In this document: in pieces, positions 1-7,136 of the stretch
How the letters are laid out: each line of letters begins with the position of its first letter
How positions within the stretch are numbered: the stretch's first letter is position 1
Assembly: GCA_010671975.1 (NCBI GenBank)
Contig: JAAHIA010000091.1
Span: 1-13,548 of the forward strand
Origin: Leptolyngbya sp. SIO4C1
GTDB lineage: Bacteria; Cyanobacteriota; Cyanobacteriia; Phormidesmidales; Phormidesmidaceae
Direction of reading: 5' to 3'
Length of the DNA: 13,548 nucleotides
The notes under the pieces: model-generated
The model's input: only the letters and a program-made list of their open reading frames with translations
Told to the model about the DNA's origin: nothing
The model's database searches: none
Made by a program: the position numbers and the translations under genes

Positions 1-1911
1 ACCGAAGTGCATACGCTCAAGCGACTGGGCGAGCATCGCGGCATTCCTAAGCTGCTCGACTCGTTCGAAGATGAGCAAGAGTTCTATCTGGTTCAAGAGT
101 TTATCGATGGTGAGCCGCTCAGCCAGGAGATCAAGCGCACCGGACGCTTTAGCGAAGCTCAGGTGATTGACCTGCTGCGAGAAGCGCTGGCTATTCTTCA
201 GTTTGTGCACGAAAACCGCGTGCTGCATCGCGACATCAAGCCAGACAACCTGATGCGCCGTCGCTGCGACGGGCGGTTTGTGCTGATTGACTTCGGGGCC
301 GTCAAAGAGATTCGCACGCAGCTGGTTTCCGGTGAAGTTAGCAACCTCACGGTCGGGATCGGCACGCAGGGCTATACGCCCAGCGAACAGCTCGCCGGTA
401 AGCCGCGCTACAGCAGCGATATTTTTGCCCTGGGCATGACTGCGATTCACGCGCTTACCGGGCGGCTGCCGACCGATCTGCCGGAAGAAACTTCCTCCCT
501 TGAGCTGCACTGGCAAACCTATGCAGAAGTTAGTCCGGGCCTGGCTATTCTGCTCAAAAAAATGGTGCGCCACTACTTTTACCAGCGCTATCAGGGCGTC
601 GATGAGGTGCTCAAAGATCTTGACCGGCTCGATCAGCTGCCGGAAGAAGTCAGTCTAGATGACTTTCCTCAGACCTACCTGCCGCTGCAAACGCTTTGGC
701 AGCCCACCTGGCGCGAAAGTTTGCGGGCGGCTGCGATCGCAACGGTTGCCGTCGCCGGGCTGTGCCTTGGCCTCCGGCAAATCGGTGCTTTTGTCCCCGT
801 AGAGCTGCTGGCCTACGACTGGCTGCTCAGCCACCGCAGCGATCCCGGACCCGATCCGCGCCTGCTGATTGTTGAAATCACCGAGCAGGATCTCAACCGC
901 CTGCAAAGCGACATTCCCTCTGATCAGGTGGTTGCCGACGCCATTGACATTCTGCAGACGCACGAGCCCGCCACGATTGGACTCGACCTGCACCGCAACA
1001 TTCCCCAGGGGGCCGGCCGCGCTGCCCTATCTCAAAGCCTGCAGGCTGATAACGTCATTGGCATTACCAAAGTCGGCGACGGGGCCGACGATGCGATTCC
1101 ACCTCCGCCTGAGCTGTCGCCCTATCGCGTTGGCTTTAACGATTTTCCGATCGATCCAGACAGCAAAATTCGTCGCAGTCTGCAAACCTTCTTAAGTGAA
1201 GGCGAGGCTTTTTACTCTTTTGGTCTGGTGGTCGCGCTGCACTATTTAGAGCAAACTCGCGGGCTGATAGCAGAGGCCCATCCAGACGATCCAGACATTA
1301 TGCTCGTGGGTGAGGCAGAGTTTGCGCCTATCGATCGGTCATTTGGCGGCTATCAGCAAATCGAGGCAGAGGGCTATCAAATCATGCTTGACTACCGCTC
1401 ACCCCGACAGGTAGCCGAGCGCTTAACCCTCACAGAAGTGCTCAGCCAAGACTTTGATCCGGCCTTAGTAACCGACAAAATCGTCCTGATTGGCACCACG
1501 GCCTATGTCAGCTTAGATAAGTTTTTTACTCCCTACAGCTTGCTCAGCGGCGACAGCTACGAAATGCACGGGGTGATTATCCATGCTCATATTGTCAGCC
1601 AGATCCTCAGCGCTGTTCTAGATGAGCGATCGCTAATTTGGGCCTGGCCGGATTGGCTAGAGATAACGTGGACTATTGTCTGTGCGGGGGCTGGCGGCCT
1701 GCTTATCTGGCGAGTGCGGTCACCGCTAAGGCGATGGCTGGTTGGGTTAGCCGGCGGTAGCGCAATTGTCGCTACCAGCGTTTTGTTCTTTAGCATGGGG
1801 GCCTGGGTGCCGCTGGGTCCACCGCTGAGCGCTTTTGTCCTTTCCGGCAGCAGCCTGCTCGCCTACCGCCGCTACCGCCAGCGACAGCCCGCTCAGAGCG
1901 GCGGCTATTAA
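1..1911 (+). CDS. Ser/Thr protein kinase with CHASE2 sensor domain (5' end cut by window)
   Basis: Transmembrane receptor-type Ser/Thr kinase; the reading frame is open to the window edge, so the glycine-rich loop and ATP-binding Lys lie outside. Numbering from the GTG at position 7: the catalytic loop HRDIKPDN is at 74-81, DFG at 95-97 and the activation-segment motif GTQGYTPSEQ at 119-128, all intact, so an active Hanks-type kinase is expected. A single membrane segment (about 239-258) follows, then a CHASE2 domain (about 262-560; LLAYDWLLSHR at its start, GLDLHRNIP inside), and at least two hydrophobic helices (about 568-625). CHASE2 is an extracytoplasmic ligand-sensing domain, so the protein probably senses an unknown signal outside the membrane and phosphorylates cytoplasmic targets. 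The Glu of the codon at 4-6 may be the alpha-C glutamate, so only a short N-terminal piece is missing. Family assignment is firm; ligand and targets are unknown. Confidence 0.93.
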   Translation, partial: TEVHTLKRLGEHRGIPKLLDSFEDEQEFYLVQEFIDGEPLSQEIKRTGRFSEAQVIDLLREALAILQFVHENRVLHRDIKPDNLMRRRCDGRFVLIDFGAVKEIRTQLVSGEVSNLTVGIGTQGYTPSEQLAGKPRYSSDIFALGMTAIHALTGRLPTDLPEETSSLELHWQTYAEVSPGLAILLKKMVRHYFYQRYQGVDEVLKDLDRLDQLPEEVSLDDFPQTYLPLQTLWQPTWRESLRAAAIATVAVAGLCLGLRQIGAFVPVELLAYDWLLSHRSDPGPDPRLLIVEITEQDLNRLQSDIPSDQVVADAIDILQTHEPATIGLDLHRNIPQGAGRAALSQSLQADNVIGITKVGDGADDAIPPPPELSPYRVGFNDFPIDPDSKIRRSLQTFLSEGEAFYSFGLVVALHYLEQTRGLIAEAHPDDPDIMLVGEAEFAPIDRSFGGYQQIEAEGYQIMLDYRSPRQVAERLTLTEVLSQDFDPALVTDKIVLIGTTAYVSLDKFFTPYSLLSGDSYEMHGVIIHAHIVSQILSAVLDERSLIWAWPDWLEITWTIVCAGAGGLLIWRVRSPLRRWLVGLAGGSAIVATSVLFFSMGAWVPLGPPLSAFVLSGSSLLAYRRYRQRQPAQSGGY

Positions 1912-1960
1912 TCTATTAGAAAATTTCAACCCTAGTTCACCCCTCTTTAGACGGGCGGTT

Positions 1961-1981
1961 ATCCCGCTATGCCGGCGGGAT
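1961..1981. other. Short hairpin in the kinase-msrB spacer
   Basis: ATCCCGC and GCGGGAT form a perfect 7-bp stem around a 7-base loop, 50 bases after the kinase stop codon. No run of T follows on the plus strand, so it is a poor intrinsic terminator; it could be a weak terminator or chance. The rest of the 139-bp spacer shows no convincing promoter for msrB. Confidence 0.25.
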
Positions 1982-2050
1982 CGGCTCGCTATCTCGGTAC
2001 GTTACGATGAAGTGAACTCTGGATGAGACAAACCTTTAGCAGCTTTAAAT

Positions 2051-2455
2051 ATGGTCAACAAAGTACAAAAAACAGACACCGAGTGGCAGCAGCAGCTCAC
2101 GCCTGAGCAGTATCAGGTAACGCGCAAAAAAGGGACAGAGCGTGCCTTTACTGGCCTCTATCACGACAACAAAAAGTCTGGCACCTACAGCTGCGTGTGC
2201 TGCGGCGCAGAGCTGTTTAACTCTGAGACGAAGTATGATTCTGGCACCGGCTGGCCCAGCTTTTGGGTCCCCAGCGAACCTGAGAATGTTGCTACCAAGC
2301 GCGATCTCAGCCACTTTATGATTCGCACTGAGGTACTTTGCGCGGTTTGCGATGCTCACCTGGGTCACGTCTTTCCAGACGGGCCTCAGCCAACTGGGCA
2401 GCGCTACTGCATGAATTCAGCGGCGCTAGATTTTAAGCCTGCCGACAACGCTTAG
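2051..2455 (+). CDS. msrB: Peptide-methionine (R)-S-oxide reductase MsrB
   Basis: Cytoplasmic enzyme that reduces the R epimer of methionine sulfoxide in oxidised proteins, normally recycled by thioredoxin. The 134-residue length is usual for a stand-alone MsrB. Zinc-site cysteines are in CVCCGAELF (C48, C51) and CAVCDAHLGHVF (C97, C100). The substrate-site segment GTGWPSF is at 65-71 and the catalytic cysteine is C120 in RYCMNS. All key residues are present. The start is ATG at 2051; no strong Shine-Dalgarno sequence precedes it. The next gene starts 11 bases after the stop, on the same strand, suggesting co-transcription. The HIP1 octamer at 2455-2462 begins with the last base of the stop codon. 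Confidence 0.96.
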   Translation: MVNKVQKTDTEWQQQLTPEQYQVTRKKGTERAFTGLYHDNKKSGTYSCVCCGAELFNSETKYDSGTGWPSFWVPSEPENVATKRDLSHFMIRTEVLCAVCDAHLGHVFPDGPQPTGQRYCMNSAALDFKPADNA

Positions 2456-2466
2456 CGATCGCAGCC

Positions 2467-3270
2467 ATGAAGCTGACTATTCAGCGACGCGGCCAGGGAT
2501 CGCCGCTGCTCTGTCTGCACGGGCATCCTGGCAGCAGCCGCAGTATGGCAGTCTTCACAGAGCGCCTGTCACAGCAGTTTGAGACCATTGCCCCCGATCT
2601 GCGCGGCTATGGCGCGAGTCGGCCAACGACCGATTTTGAGATGGCCGCTCACCTGCAAGATCTCTCAGCGCTGATGACAGACCTGCCCGACTGTCTAATT
2701 CTAGGCTGGTCGCTGGGCGGCATCTTAGCCATTGAGCTAGCGCTGCGCTATCCGCAGCAGGTGCAGGGGCTGATCCTGGTGGCAACCGCCGCGCGACCGC
2801 GCAGCAGCCATCCGCCTATTACCTGGCAGGATAATTTTTACACAGGGCTCGCCGGCCTGGTTAACTGGGCTATTCCGGCCTGGTCTTGGAATATTGAGCA
2901 GTGGGGCAAGCGCTCGCTGTTCCGCTACCTGATGCAGCAGCATACGCCGCACGCCTATCAGCGGCTGGCTCAAGAAGGTGTGAGCGCCTATTTGAAAACA
3001 TCGGCTCAGGCAGCAAGAGCGCTCAATCAAGCCATTCGCCAAGGCTACAACCGACTGCCGGACTGCGCCCATCTGCCGATGCCTAGCCTAATGCTCTGTG
3101 GTGAACAGGATCGCCATATTACGGCGGCAGCCAGTCGAGAAACCGCAGCGGCTATGCCTGACTGCGAGCTGCGCTGCTATGCTCACACGGCCCATCTGTT
3201 CCCTTGGGAGATTCCTGAGCAGATGCACCGCGACATTGAGCTGTGGCTGCGCAAAAAGCAGCTGCTTTAA
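2467..3270 (+). CDS. Alpha/beta-fold hydrolase
   Basis: A 267-residue alpha/beta hydrolase with a complete apparent catalytic triad. The oxyanion-hole motif HGHPGSS is at 18-24, the nucleophile elbow GWSLGG places Ser82 as nucleophile, Asp215 sits in LCGEQDRHI, and His243 in AHTAHLFPWE. The region of about 110-195 between strands 6 and 7 is rich in Trp and aromatics and probably forms the lid that sets substrate choice. No signal peptide is seen, so it should be cytoplasmic. The substrate cannot be read from the sequence; carboxylesterases, BioH-like pimeloyl-ACP esterases and lactonases share this architecture. It lies 11 bp after msrB and is probably in the same transcript; a strong hairpin follows 14 bp after the stop. 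Confidence 0.9.
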   Translation: MKLTIQRRGQGSPLLCLHGHPGSSRSMAVFTERLSQQFETIAPDLRGYGASRPTTDFEMAAHLQDLSALMTDLPDCLILGWSLGGILAIELALRYPQQVQGLILVATAARPRSSHPPITWQDNFYTGLAGLVNWAIPAWSWNIEQWGKRSLFRYLMQQHTPHAYQRLAQEGVSAYLKTSAQAARALNQAIRQGYNRLPDCAHLPMPSLMLCGEQDRHITAAASRETAAAMPDCELRCYAHTAHLFPWEIPEQMHRDIELWLRKKQLL

Positions 3271-3284
3271 TCGCTCAGCAAAAG

Positions 3285-3307
3285 GGCAGAGCTTAGACAG
3301 CTCTGCC
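3285..3307. terminator. Probable bidirectional terminator hairpin
   Basis: GGCAGAGCT and AGCTCTGCC form a perfect 9-bp stem with a 5-base loop between two converging genes. On the minus strand it is followed by CTTTTGC, a short T tract, which suits termination of the DUF1816 transcript. On the plus strand the T-rich stretch begins only about 10 bases later, so termination of the hydrolase transcript is less certain. Confidence 0.7.
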
Positions 3308-3383
3308 GCTCTAGCTTGAATATTTATAGTTTCCAGCGATTATTATGAGGTCGAATTTATTGAGGCTGATTTGAAAATCCGCA

Positions 3384-3662
3384 CTAAGACAGATTGCCTA
3401 GCGCGGCCTCAGCTTTTCCCGCTGAAGTTTCCGGATATTCAACCGTCAGCTGAGGAGGATCTTCTCGGCGAGAAACTAGGGCTTGAATTTGCTGAGCGCC
3501 TTCTTTCTTCAAATCTTCGATGTAGCCGGCCTGCGCCTGAACTGCTTCTGCTTCGCTTTCAAAAGGGCCGAAATAGTAAACACACTTGGGTGAGCCAGTC
3601 GAGACCTCGACCCACCAGGATTTTGCAAAGATGCCCAAGAGATTGCTTAAAAGATCTTTCAT
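3384..3662 (-). CDS. DUF1816 domain protein
   Basis: A 92-residue cyanobacterial protein whose sequence matches the DUF1816 pattern: an N-terminal helix (MKDLLSNLLGIF), the block WWVEV at 16-20, CVYYFGPF at 27-34, then GYIEDLKKEGAQ at 46-57. The function of this family is not established. No signal peptide or membrane span is seen. I chose ATG at 3662 because the family block starts a few residues later; the frame also stays open upstream to 3737, but that extension has no family character. No Shine-Dalgarno sequence precedes ATG 3662; instead a 6-bp inverted repeat sits 8-21 bases upstream. It lies 81 bases downstream of rlmB on the same strand. The C-terminal about 20 residues are Ala/Glu/Gly-rich and probably disordered. 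Confidence 0.85.
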   Translation of the reverse strand: MKDLLSNLLGIFAKSWWVEVSTGSPKCVYYFGPFESEAEAVQAQAGYIEDLKKEGAQQIQALVSRREDPPQLTVEYPETSAGKAEAALGNLS

Positions 3663-3669
3663 AGAAAAA

Positions 3670-3683
3670 GAGTACCCGTACTC
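3670..3683. repeat. Inverted repeat GAGTAC-CC-GTACTC just upstream of the DUF1816 start
   Basis: A perfect 6-bp dyad with a 2-base centre lies 8-21 bases ahead of ATG 3662 on the minus strand, where a ribosome-binding site would be expected. A 2-base loop is too tight for a full RNA hairpin, so a protein-binding operator is as likely. A role is inferred only from position. Confidence 0.35.
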
Positions 3684-3743
3684 TACAGAACTAACCACAG
3701 TAAATGCTGAATTTTGAAGGCGCCAAAAACGCCCCAACCTTCT

Positions 3744-4751
3744 TTATACAGCGTCTTTTTGATCCCCGCCAATGTTCAGCGGTGGTAATCGCCGAATTCT
3801 TTCCTGACGATAGATTTCATAGAGCATCATGCCGGTGGCAACAGAAGCATTTAGGCTCGGTGTCTTGCCAGCTAAGGGAATCGACAGCAGGATATCGCAC
3901 TGATTTTGAATAGAAAGGCTCAGTCCGCTGCCCTCTGCACCCACGACCAAAACAACTGGCTCATTAAACTCGCTGGTGTAGACTGCCTGCTCGGCCGATG
4001 AGGACATGCCATAGATCCAAAATCCTTCGGATTTTAAGGTTTCTAACGCCCTTCCCAGATTGACGACGCGCGCTACTGGTAAGGTTTCTAGCGCCCCGGC
4101 TGCGACTTTAGCCACTGTTGCGGTTACCCCAACGGCGCGCCGCTGGGGAATCACGACGCCCTGAGCCCCGATCGCCTCAGCCGTTCGAATGATTGCTCCT
4201 AGGTTGTGCGGATCGGTGATGCCATCAGCAGCAATGATGACCGGACGGCGAACCGCCGCTTTGGCCTGCTGAATTAGCTCGTCGAGATCAGCATAGTCGT
4301 TGGACGCTACCTGCGCCGCGATGCCTTGATGATTGCCCCCCTGCGTCAGCTGATTTAGCCGCTGATTGTCTACTTCGTCAATCACGGCTCCGTTTGATTT
4401 AGCCTCTAGCACCAGCGGTCGAAAGCGAGCGTCAAATTTGAGTCGAGCGTTAATCCAAAGCCGATTGAGCGGTCGCTGATTGGCGATCGCAGCTTCGACC
4501 GCATGCCGACCGTAGATCAAATCGCTTCTCTCGGCGGTTTCTGCAGCAGGTGTATCCGCCAAGCGCGATCGCGTCGACTTGACCGGTGCGGATGTATGAG
4601 ACTGACGAGATTTGTAGCGACTAGATTGAGCGCCGCGACGAGGTTTCCCGGCTGCGGGTCGAGGTCTCTTGCTGCCCCCTTTAGACTTGAGTCGCGGGGC
4701 CTGCGGCGATCGCTTCGAGCGATTAGGCTGTGAGTCCGGACGTTTCACCAT
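3744..4751 (-). CDS. rlmB: 23S rRNA (guanosine-2'-O-)-methyltransferase RlmB (TrmH/SpoU family)
   Basis: SPOUT-fold enzyme that uses S-adenosylmethionine to methylate the ribose of a guanosine in 23S rRNA (G2251 in E. coli). Numbered from ATG 4751: about 75 residues of basic, Ser/Pro-rich, probably disordered sequence, then the RNA-binding domain starting at DLIYGRHAVEAAI (about 77-89), then the knotted catalytic domain with motif 1 NLGAIIRTAEA (183-193), motif 2 VVGAEGSGLS (269-278) and motif 3 SIPLAGKTPSLNASVA (291-306). All family residues are present. An in-frame ATG at 4787 would add 12 residues, but GGGGA stands five bases ahead of ATG 4751, so the shorter form is preferred. It follows mrnC on the same strand by 95 bp, a conserved pairing. 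Three HIP1 sites lie in or near the 5' half. Confidence 0.92.
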   Translation of the reverse strand: MVKRPDSQPNRSKRSPQAPRLKSKGGSKRPRPAAGKPRRGAQSSRYKSRQSHTSAPVKSTRSRLADTPAAETAERSDLIYGRHAVEAAIANQRPLNRLWINARLKFDARFRPLVLEAKSNGAVIDEVDNQRLNQLTQGGNHQGIAAQVASNDYADLDELIQQAKAAVRRPVIIAADGITDPHNLGAIIRTAEAIGAQGVVIPQRRAVGVTATVAKVAAGALETLPVARVVNLGRALETLKSEGFWIYGMSSSAEQAVYTSEFNEPVVLVVGAEGSGLSLSIQNQCDILLSIPLAGKTPSLNASVATGMMLYEIYRQERIRRLPPLNIGGDQKDAV

Positions 4752-4846
4752 AACTTTCCCCACGGGCTTAAGGCAGTTCTTAATCATATCGCCTGAATTA
4801 GCTCAGTGGGCAAACGCCTACCTAAATTTTAAGGGTTGCAACAGAG

Positions 4847-5254
4847 CTAGTCTGTTTTCAACGCCAGCAGAGAAAGCAGCTCTAGCAGCCTGGGCTGATT
4901 GGTGAGATACAAATAGCCCACTAGGGCCTCAAAGCTAGTGGCCTGCTGATAGACATCGGCGCTAACTCGGCGCTGACGCCTAGGTGCCGCGTTGCGCCCC
5001 CGACGCACCATCTCCTGCTCAGCAGCCGTCAGCTGCGGACTGAGCTGGGCTAGATAGTCGGCCTGCTGTTCGGCCCTAACCTGGCTAACGACTGCGCTGT
5101 GGTAGCGCTGCAGCCGCTGCGGCGGCCATAAAAACTGAGTGCGAATATAAAGCTCATAGACAGCGTCGCCGACGTAGGCCAGCGCAGTGGGAGAAAGCGA
5201 CTGAACCTGCTTGGGCAAAATAGCCACAGCCAAAAACTGTTCAAAGGCCGTCAT
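4847..5254 (-). CDS. mrnC: Mini-ribonuclease III (MrnC)
   Basis: A 135-residue stand-alone RNase III catalytic domain without a double-stranded-RNA-binding domain. In Bacillus this enzyme matures the ends of 23S rRNA. The signature ALAYVGDAVYELYIR (24-38) carries the metal-binding acidic residues (D30, E34), and the second catalytic block ATSFEALVGYLYL (105-117) carries E109. A basic patch, RRGRNAAPRRQRR at 84-96, fits RNA binding. The neighbouring rlmB also acts on 23S rRNA, so the two probably work in the same maturation pathway. The start is ATG at 5254; the best upstream purine-rich match is AGG at a loose distance. No signal peptide is present. Confidence 0.94.
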   Translation of the reverse strand: MTAFEQFLAVAILPKQVQSLSPTALAYVGDAVYELYIRTQFLWPPQRLQRYHSAVVSQVRAEQQADYLAQLSPQLTAAEQEMVRRGRNAAPRRQRRVSADVYQQATSFEALVGYLYLTNQPRLLELLSLLALKTD

Positions 5255-5304
5255 GGGCCAAACCTGTAGCGGTTGATGAGAGGTTGGCTAGAGCAGCGCT
5301 CAAC

Positions 5305-5673
5305 CTAGGCATCCTTGAGGTTTTCAATCGCAGTATCCACGTTTGGCTGCAGCGACAAAAACTGTTCTAGTCGAACCAGCTTAACGGTTTGGGTAACGCG
5401 CGGATTGGTTACTACCTGAACGCTACCGCTTTCTCCTTTAGCCTTTTTGACTAGCTGTACTAGAGCGCCTAAACCCGAGCTATCTACAAAGTCAATAGCA
5501 GACAAGTCTAGAATGATATGTGTCGGCCCTTCTTCGATATAGCGGTTGAGCACTTTGCGAAAGGTAGGCTCAGAAAACGCATCGAGAAGACCCGTGAGGC
5601 GAAAAATTTGACATTTTCCCCTAACTTCCCGCGTGCCTCTTAAACTTACGGTCAGGGTCAGTGATTCAGCGAT
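5305..5673 (-). CDS. STAS-domain protein (anti-sigma factor antagonist type), probable AUC start
   Basis: A 122-residue single STAS domain of the SpoIIAA-like class, which binds anti-sigma/kinase partners and is switched by Ser phosphorylation. Residues 9-18 (VSLRGTREVR) and 24-36 (FRLTGLLDAFSEP) form the first strands, and the DFVDSSGLG loop at 61-69 holds the Ser pair that is phosphorylated in relatives. The first ATG/GTG/TTG in this frame is GTG 5553, which would remove about 40 residues including the first strands. The frame is open upstream to a TGA at 5695-5697 and contains no ATG, GTG or TTG there. ATC at 5671-5673 stands six bases after AGGAGG and gives an N-terminus of (M)AESLTLTVS. 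The only other non-standard candidates are CTG at 5659-5661 and 5653-5655. It is 160 bp downstream of carA. Partner proteins are not in the window. Confidence 0.85.
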   Translation of the reverse strand: MAESLTLTVSLRGTREVRGKCQIFRLTGLLDAFSEPTFRKVLNRYIEEGPTHIILDLSAIDFVDSSGLGALVQLVKKAKGESGSVQVVTNPRVTQTVKLVRLEQFLSLQPNVDTAIENLKDA

Positions 5674-5685
5674 GGTAAACCTCCT
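5671..5685 (-). promoter_or_regulatory. Strong ribosome-binding site preceding an AUC codon
   Basis: On the minus strand AGGAGG (5680-5685) is followed by TTTACC and then ATC at 5671-5673. The spacing of six is optimal, and no standard start codon lies within reach in any frame. This decides the start of the STAS gene and implies a non-standard initiation codon or a base error. Confidence 0.7.
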
Positions 5686-5738
5686 ATTAAAAGCTCAGTA
5701 AAGGAATCAAAATAAAGTTTAAGTCAATCCGACGCCTA

Positions 5739-5767
5739 ATTTTAGGTCAGGATATCACGGACCGCAA
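5739..5767 (-). promoter_or_regulatory. Candidate sigma-70 promoter for the STAS gene
   Basis: On the minus strand TTGCGG (5762-5767) and TAAAAT (5739-5744) are separated by 17 bases. The -10 box matches TATAAT at five of six positions; the -35 box keeps only TTG. It would give a leader of about 60 bases before the AGGAGG. Inferred from consensus only. Confidence 0.4.
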
Positions 5768-5768
5768 G

Positions 5769-5785
5769 AAAAAGATTGGTCTTCT
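5769..5785 (-). terminator. Weak candidate terminator downstream of carA
   Basis: On the minus strand AGAAGA-CCAA-TCTTTT can form an AT-rich 6-bp stem with one G-T pair, and the T tract overlaps the stem. It lies about 50 bases after the carA stop and directly before the candidate STAS promoter. The stem is weak, so the call is tentative. Confidence 0.25.
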
Positions 5786-5833
5786 GTAGCTTGCCCGAAT
5801 TCCTTGCTAAGTCACCGTCAGAGTGTGCTCATT

Positions 5834-7000
5834 TTACCCCTGCTTGGGCTGATCTGCAGGCTGGCGATGGGTGCGCATTAGCTGCACAAATTGAGCGAAT
5901 AGATAGTCAGCGTCATGGGGACCAGGACTGGCTTCTGGGTGATACTGCACCGAGAAAAGCGGCAGCGTCTTATGTCGGATGCCGGCCACGGTCCGATCAT
6001 TGAGATTGAGATGGGTAATTTCTACGTCAGCTGCTGGAATAGAATCAGCATCGAGGGCAAATCCGTGATTTTGGCTAGTAATTTCTACCTGTTGAACTAG
6101 ACCGCAGGGCTGATTGAGGCCGCGATGCCCAAACTTTAGTTTGAAGGTTTTTGCCCCTAGAGAAAGCCCTAAAATTTGATGCCCCATGCAGATGCCAAAC
6201 GTAGGCAGCTGAGCGGCCAAAAGCGCTTGAACAGTCTGTGGTGCTTCGCCAACAGCTGCTGGATCGCCAGGGCCGTTAGATAAGAAGATGCCGTCTGGCT
6301 GGTAGCTCAAGATCTCTTCGGCCGGTGTCTCTACCGGTACAACAACGACTCGACAGCCGTAGCTAGCAAGCCGGCGCAAAATATTGCGTTTGATGCCAAA
6401 GTCAATGGCAACGACCGTCAGCGGTGCGGCCGCTGGTTCTGTCTCTGTGCCAAACGTCCAGCTATCGGCGGTGCCTTCTTGCCATTCGTAAACCTGACGA
6501 GTAGTCACTTCTCGCACTAGGTTTAGCCCCTCCATACTGGGGGCCTGGCGAACCATCGTCAGCAGCTCGTCTGGGTCTAGAACCTGATTGGAAATCGCGC
6601 CGTTCATCGCGCCTACGGTGCGAATTTTGCGGGTGAGCGCCCGCGTATCGACGCCATAAATGCCGGGGATATCGTGCGCCTTTAAATAGTCAGACAGCGA
6701 CTGCGTAGAGCGCCAGCTGCTGGGACGATGACAGATGTTTTTGGCGATCGCGCCTCTGACCTGAGGCCGCTGCGATTCCTCATCTGCAGCATTGACGCCA
6801 GTATTGCCCAGCTCAGGGTAGGTAAACGTCACGATCTGACCACAGTAGCTCGGATCGGTGAGCACTTCTTGATAGCCGGTCATGCCGGTATTAAAGACCA
6901 CCTCGCCGATAGTGGTCCCTGATGCACCAAAAGACCAGCCGCGATAGGCGGTCCCATCGGCTAGTACCAGCAGAGCAGGTTGAGAAGCAGCGGAGATCAT
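5834..7000 (-). CDS. carA: Carbamoyl-phosphate synthase small subunit (glutamine amidotransferase) CarA
   Basis: Glutaminase subunit that releases ammonia from glutamine and channels it to CarB to make carbamoyl phosphate for arginine and pyrimidine synthesis. Its 388 residues match the family. The N-terminal small-subunit domain has FNTGMTGYQEVLTDPSY (36-52) and GIYGVDTRALTRKIR (113-127). The class I glutaminase domain has the oxyanion segment LSNGPGDP (240-247), nucleophile Cys271 in GICMGHQ, and the His354/Glu356 pair in QYHPEASPGPHD. All catalytic residues are intact. The start is ATG at 7000; no clear Shine-Dalgarno sequence is present. carB is not in the window. The gene diverges from the protease gene at 7137 and precedes the STAS gene on the same strand by 160 bp. 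Confidence 0.97.
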   Translation of the reverse strand: MISAASQPALLVLADGTAYRGWSFGASGTTIGEVVFNTGMTGYQEVLTDPSYCGQIVTFTYPELGNTGVNAADEESQRPQVRGAIAKNICHRPSSWRSTQSLSDYLKAHDIPGIYGVDTRALTRKIRTVGAMNGAISNQVLDPDELLTMVRQAPSMEGLNLVREVTTRQVYEWQEGTADSWTFGTETEPAAAPLTVVAIDFGIKRNILRRLASYGCRVVVVPVETPAEEILSYQPDGIFLSNGPGDPAAVGEAPQTVQALLAAQLPTFGICMGHQILGLSLGAKTFKLKFGHRGLNQPCGLVQQVEITSQNHGFALDADSIPAADVEITHLNLNDRTVAGIRHKTLPLFSVQYHPEASPGPHDADYLFAQFVQLMRTHRQPADQPKQG

Positions 7001-7136
7001 GGCAGCAGGTTAAGAGAACTCGATTTGGCTGAACGGGCGTCTGTCTTATCCTAAAGCGGTTTTAGCAGAAGAAACCCTTTAAAATAAAACCATCTTACGT
7101 CTGATCTAGTCTGAAATACTGTCCAGTAGCGACTCT
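7001..7136. promoter_or_regulatory. Divergent carA / aspartic-protease intergenic region
   Basis: This 136-bp spacer must hold the promoters for both flanking divergent genes. The only AT-rich core is TTTAAAATAAAA at about 7078-7089. It contains a -10-like TAAAAT on the plus strand, but no good -35 box at 16-18 bases. No NtcA-type GTA-N8-TAC site was found by eye. Confidence 0.4.

Noticed and set aside
2045..2368. Open frame of 107 codons antisense to msrB
   Set aside because: The opposite strand encodes an MsrB with all catalytic and zinc residues; the antisense product has no recognisable features. The same holds for the long open frames antisense to or overlapping the kinase, hydrolase and BtuF-like genes.
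3672..3686. GTA...TAC resembling an NtcA site upstream of the DUF1816 gene
   Set aside because: The spacing is nine bases, not eight, and no -10 box stands at the required distance.
4799..4811. TAGCTCAGTGGGC, resembling the D-arm of a tRNA, in the mrnC-rlmB gap
   Set aside because: No matching acceptor stem, anticodon arm or GGTTCRA T-arm can be built around it; GCTC has no GAGC partner at D-stem distance. Chance similarity.
5305..5553. STAS gene starting at GTG 5553
   Set aside because: This would delete the first strands of the domain, and there is clear family sequence encoded upstream plus a perfect ribosome-binding site at 5680-5685.
1..5673. Kinase plus STAS protein as one partner-switching system
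   Set aside because: They lie on opposite strands, over 3 kb apart. The kinase is Hanks-type with CHASE2, not the SpoIIAB/RsbW type that phosphorylates STAS antagonists. No phosphatase or anti-sigma gene is present.
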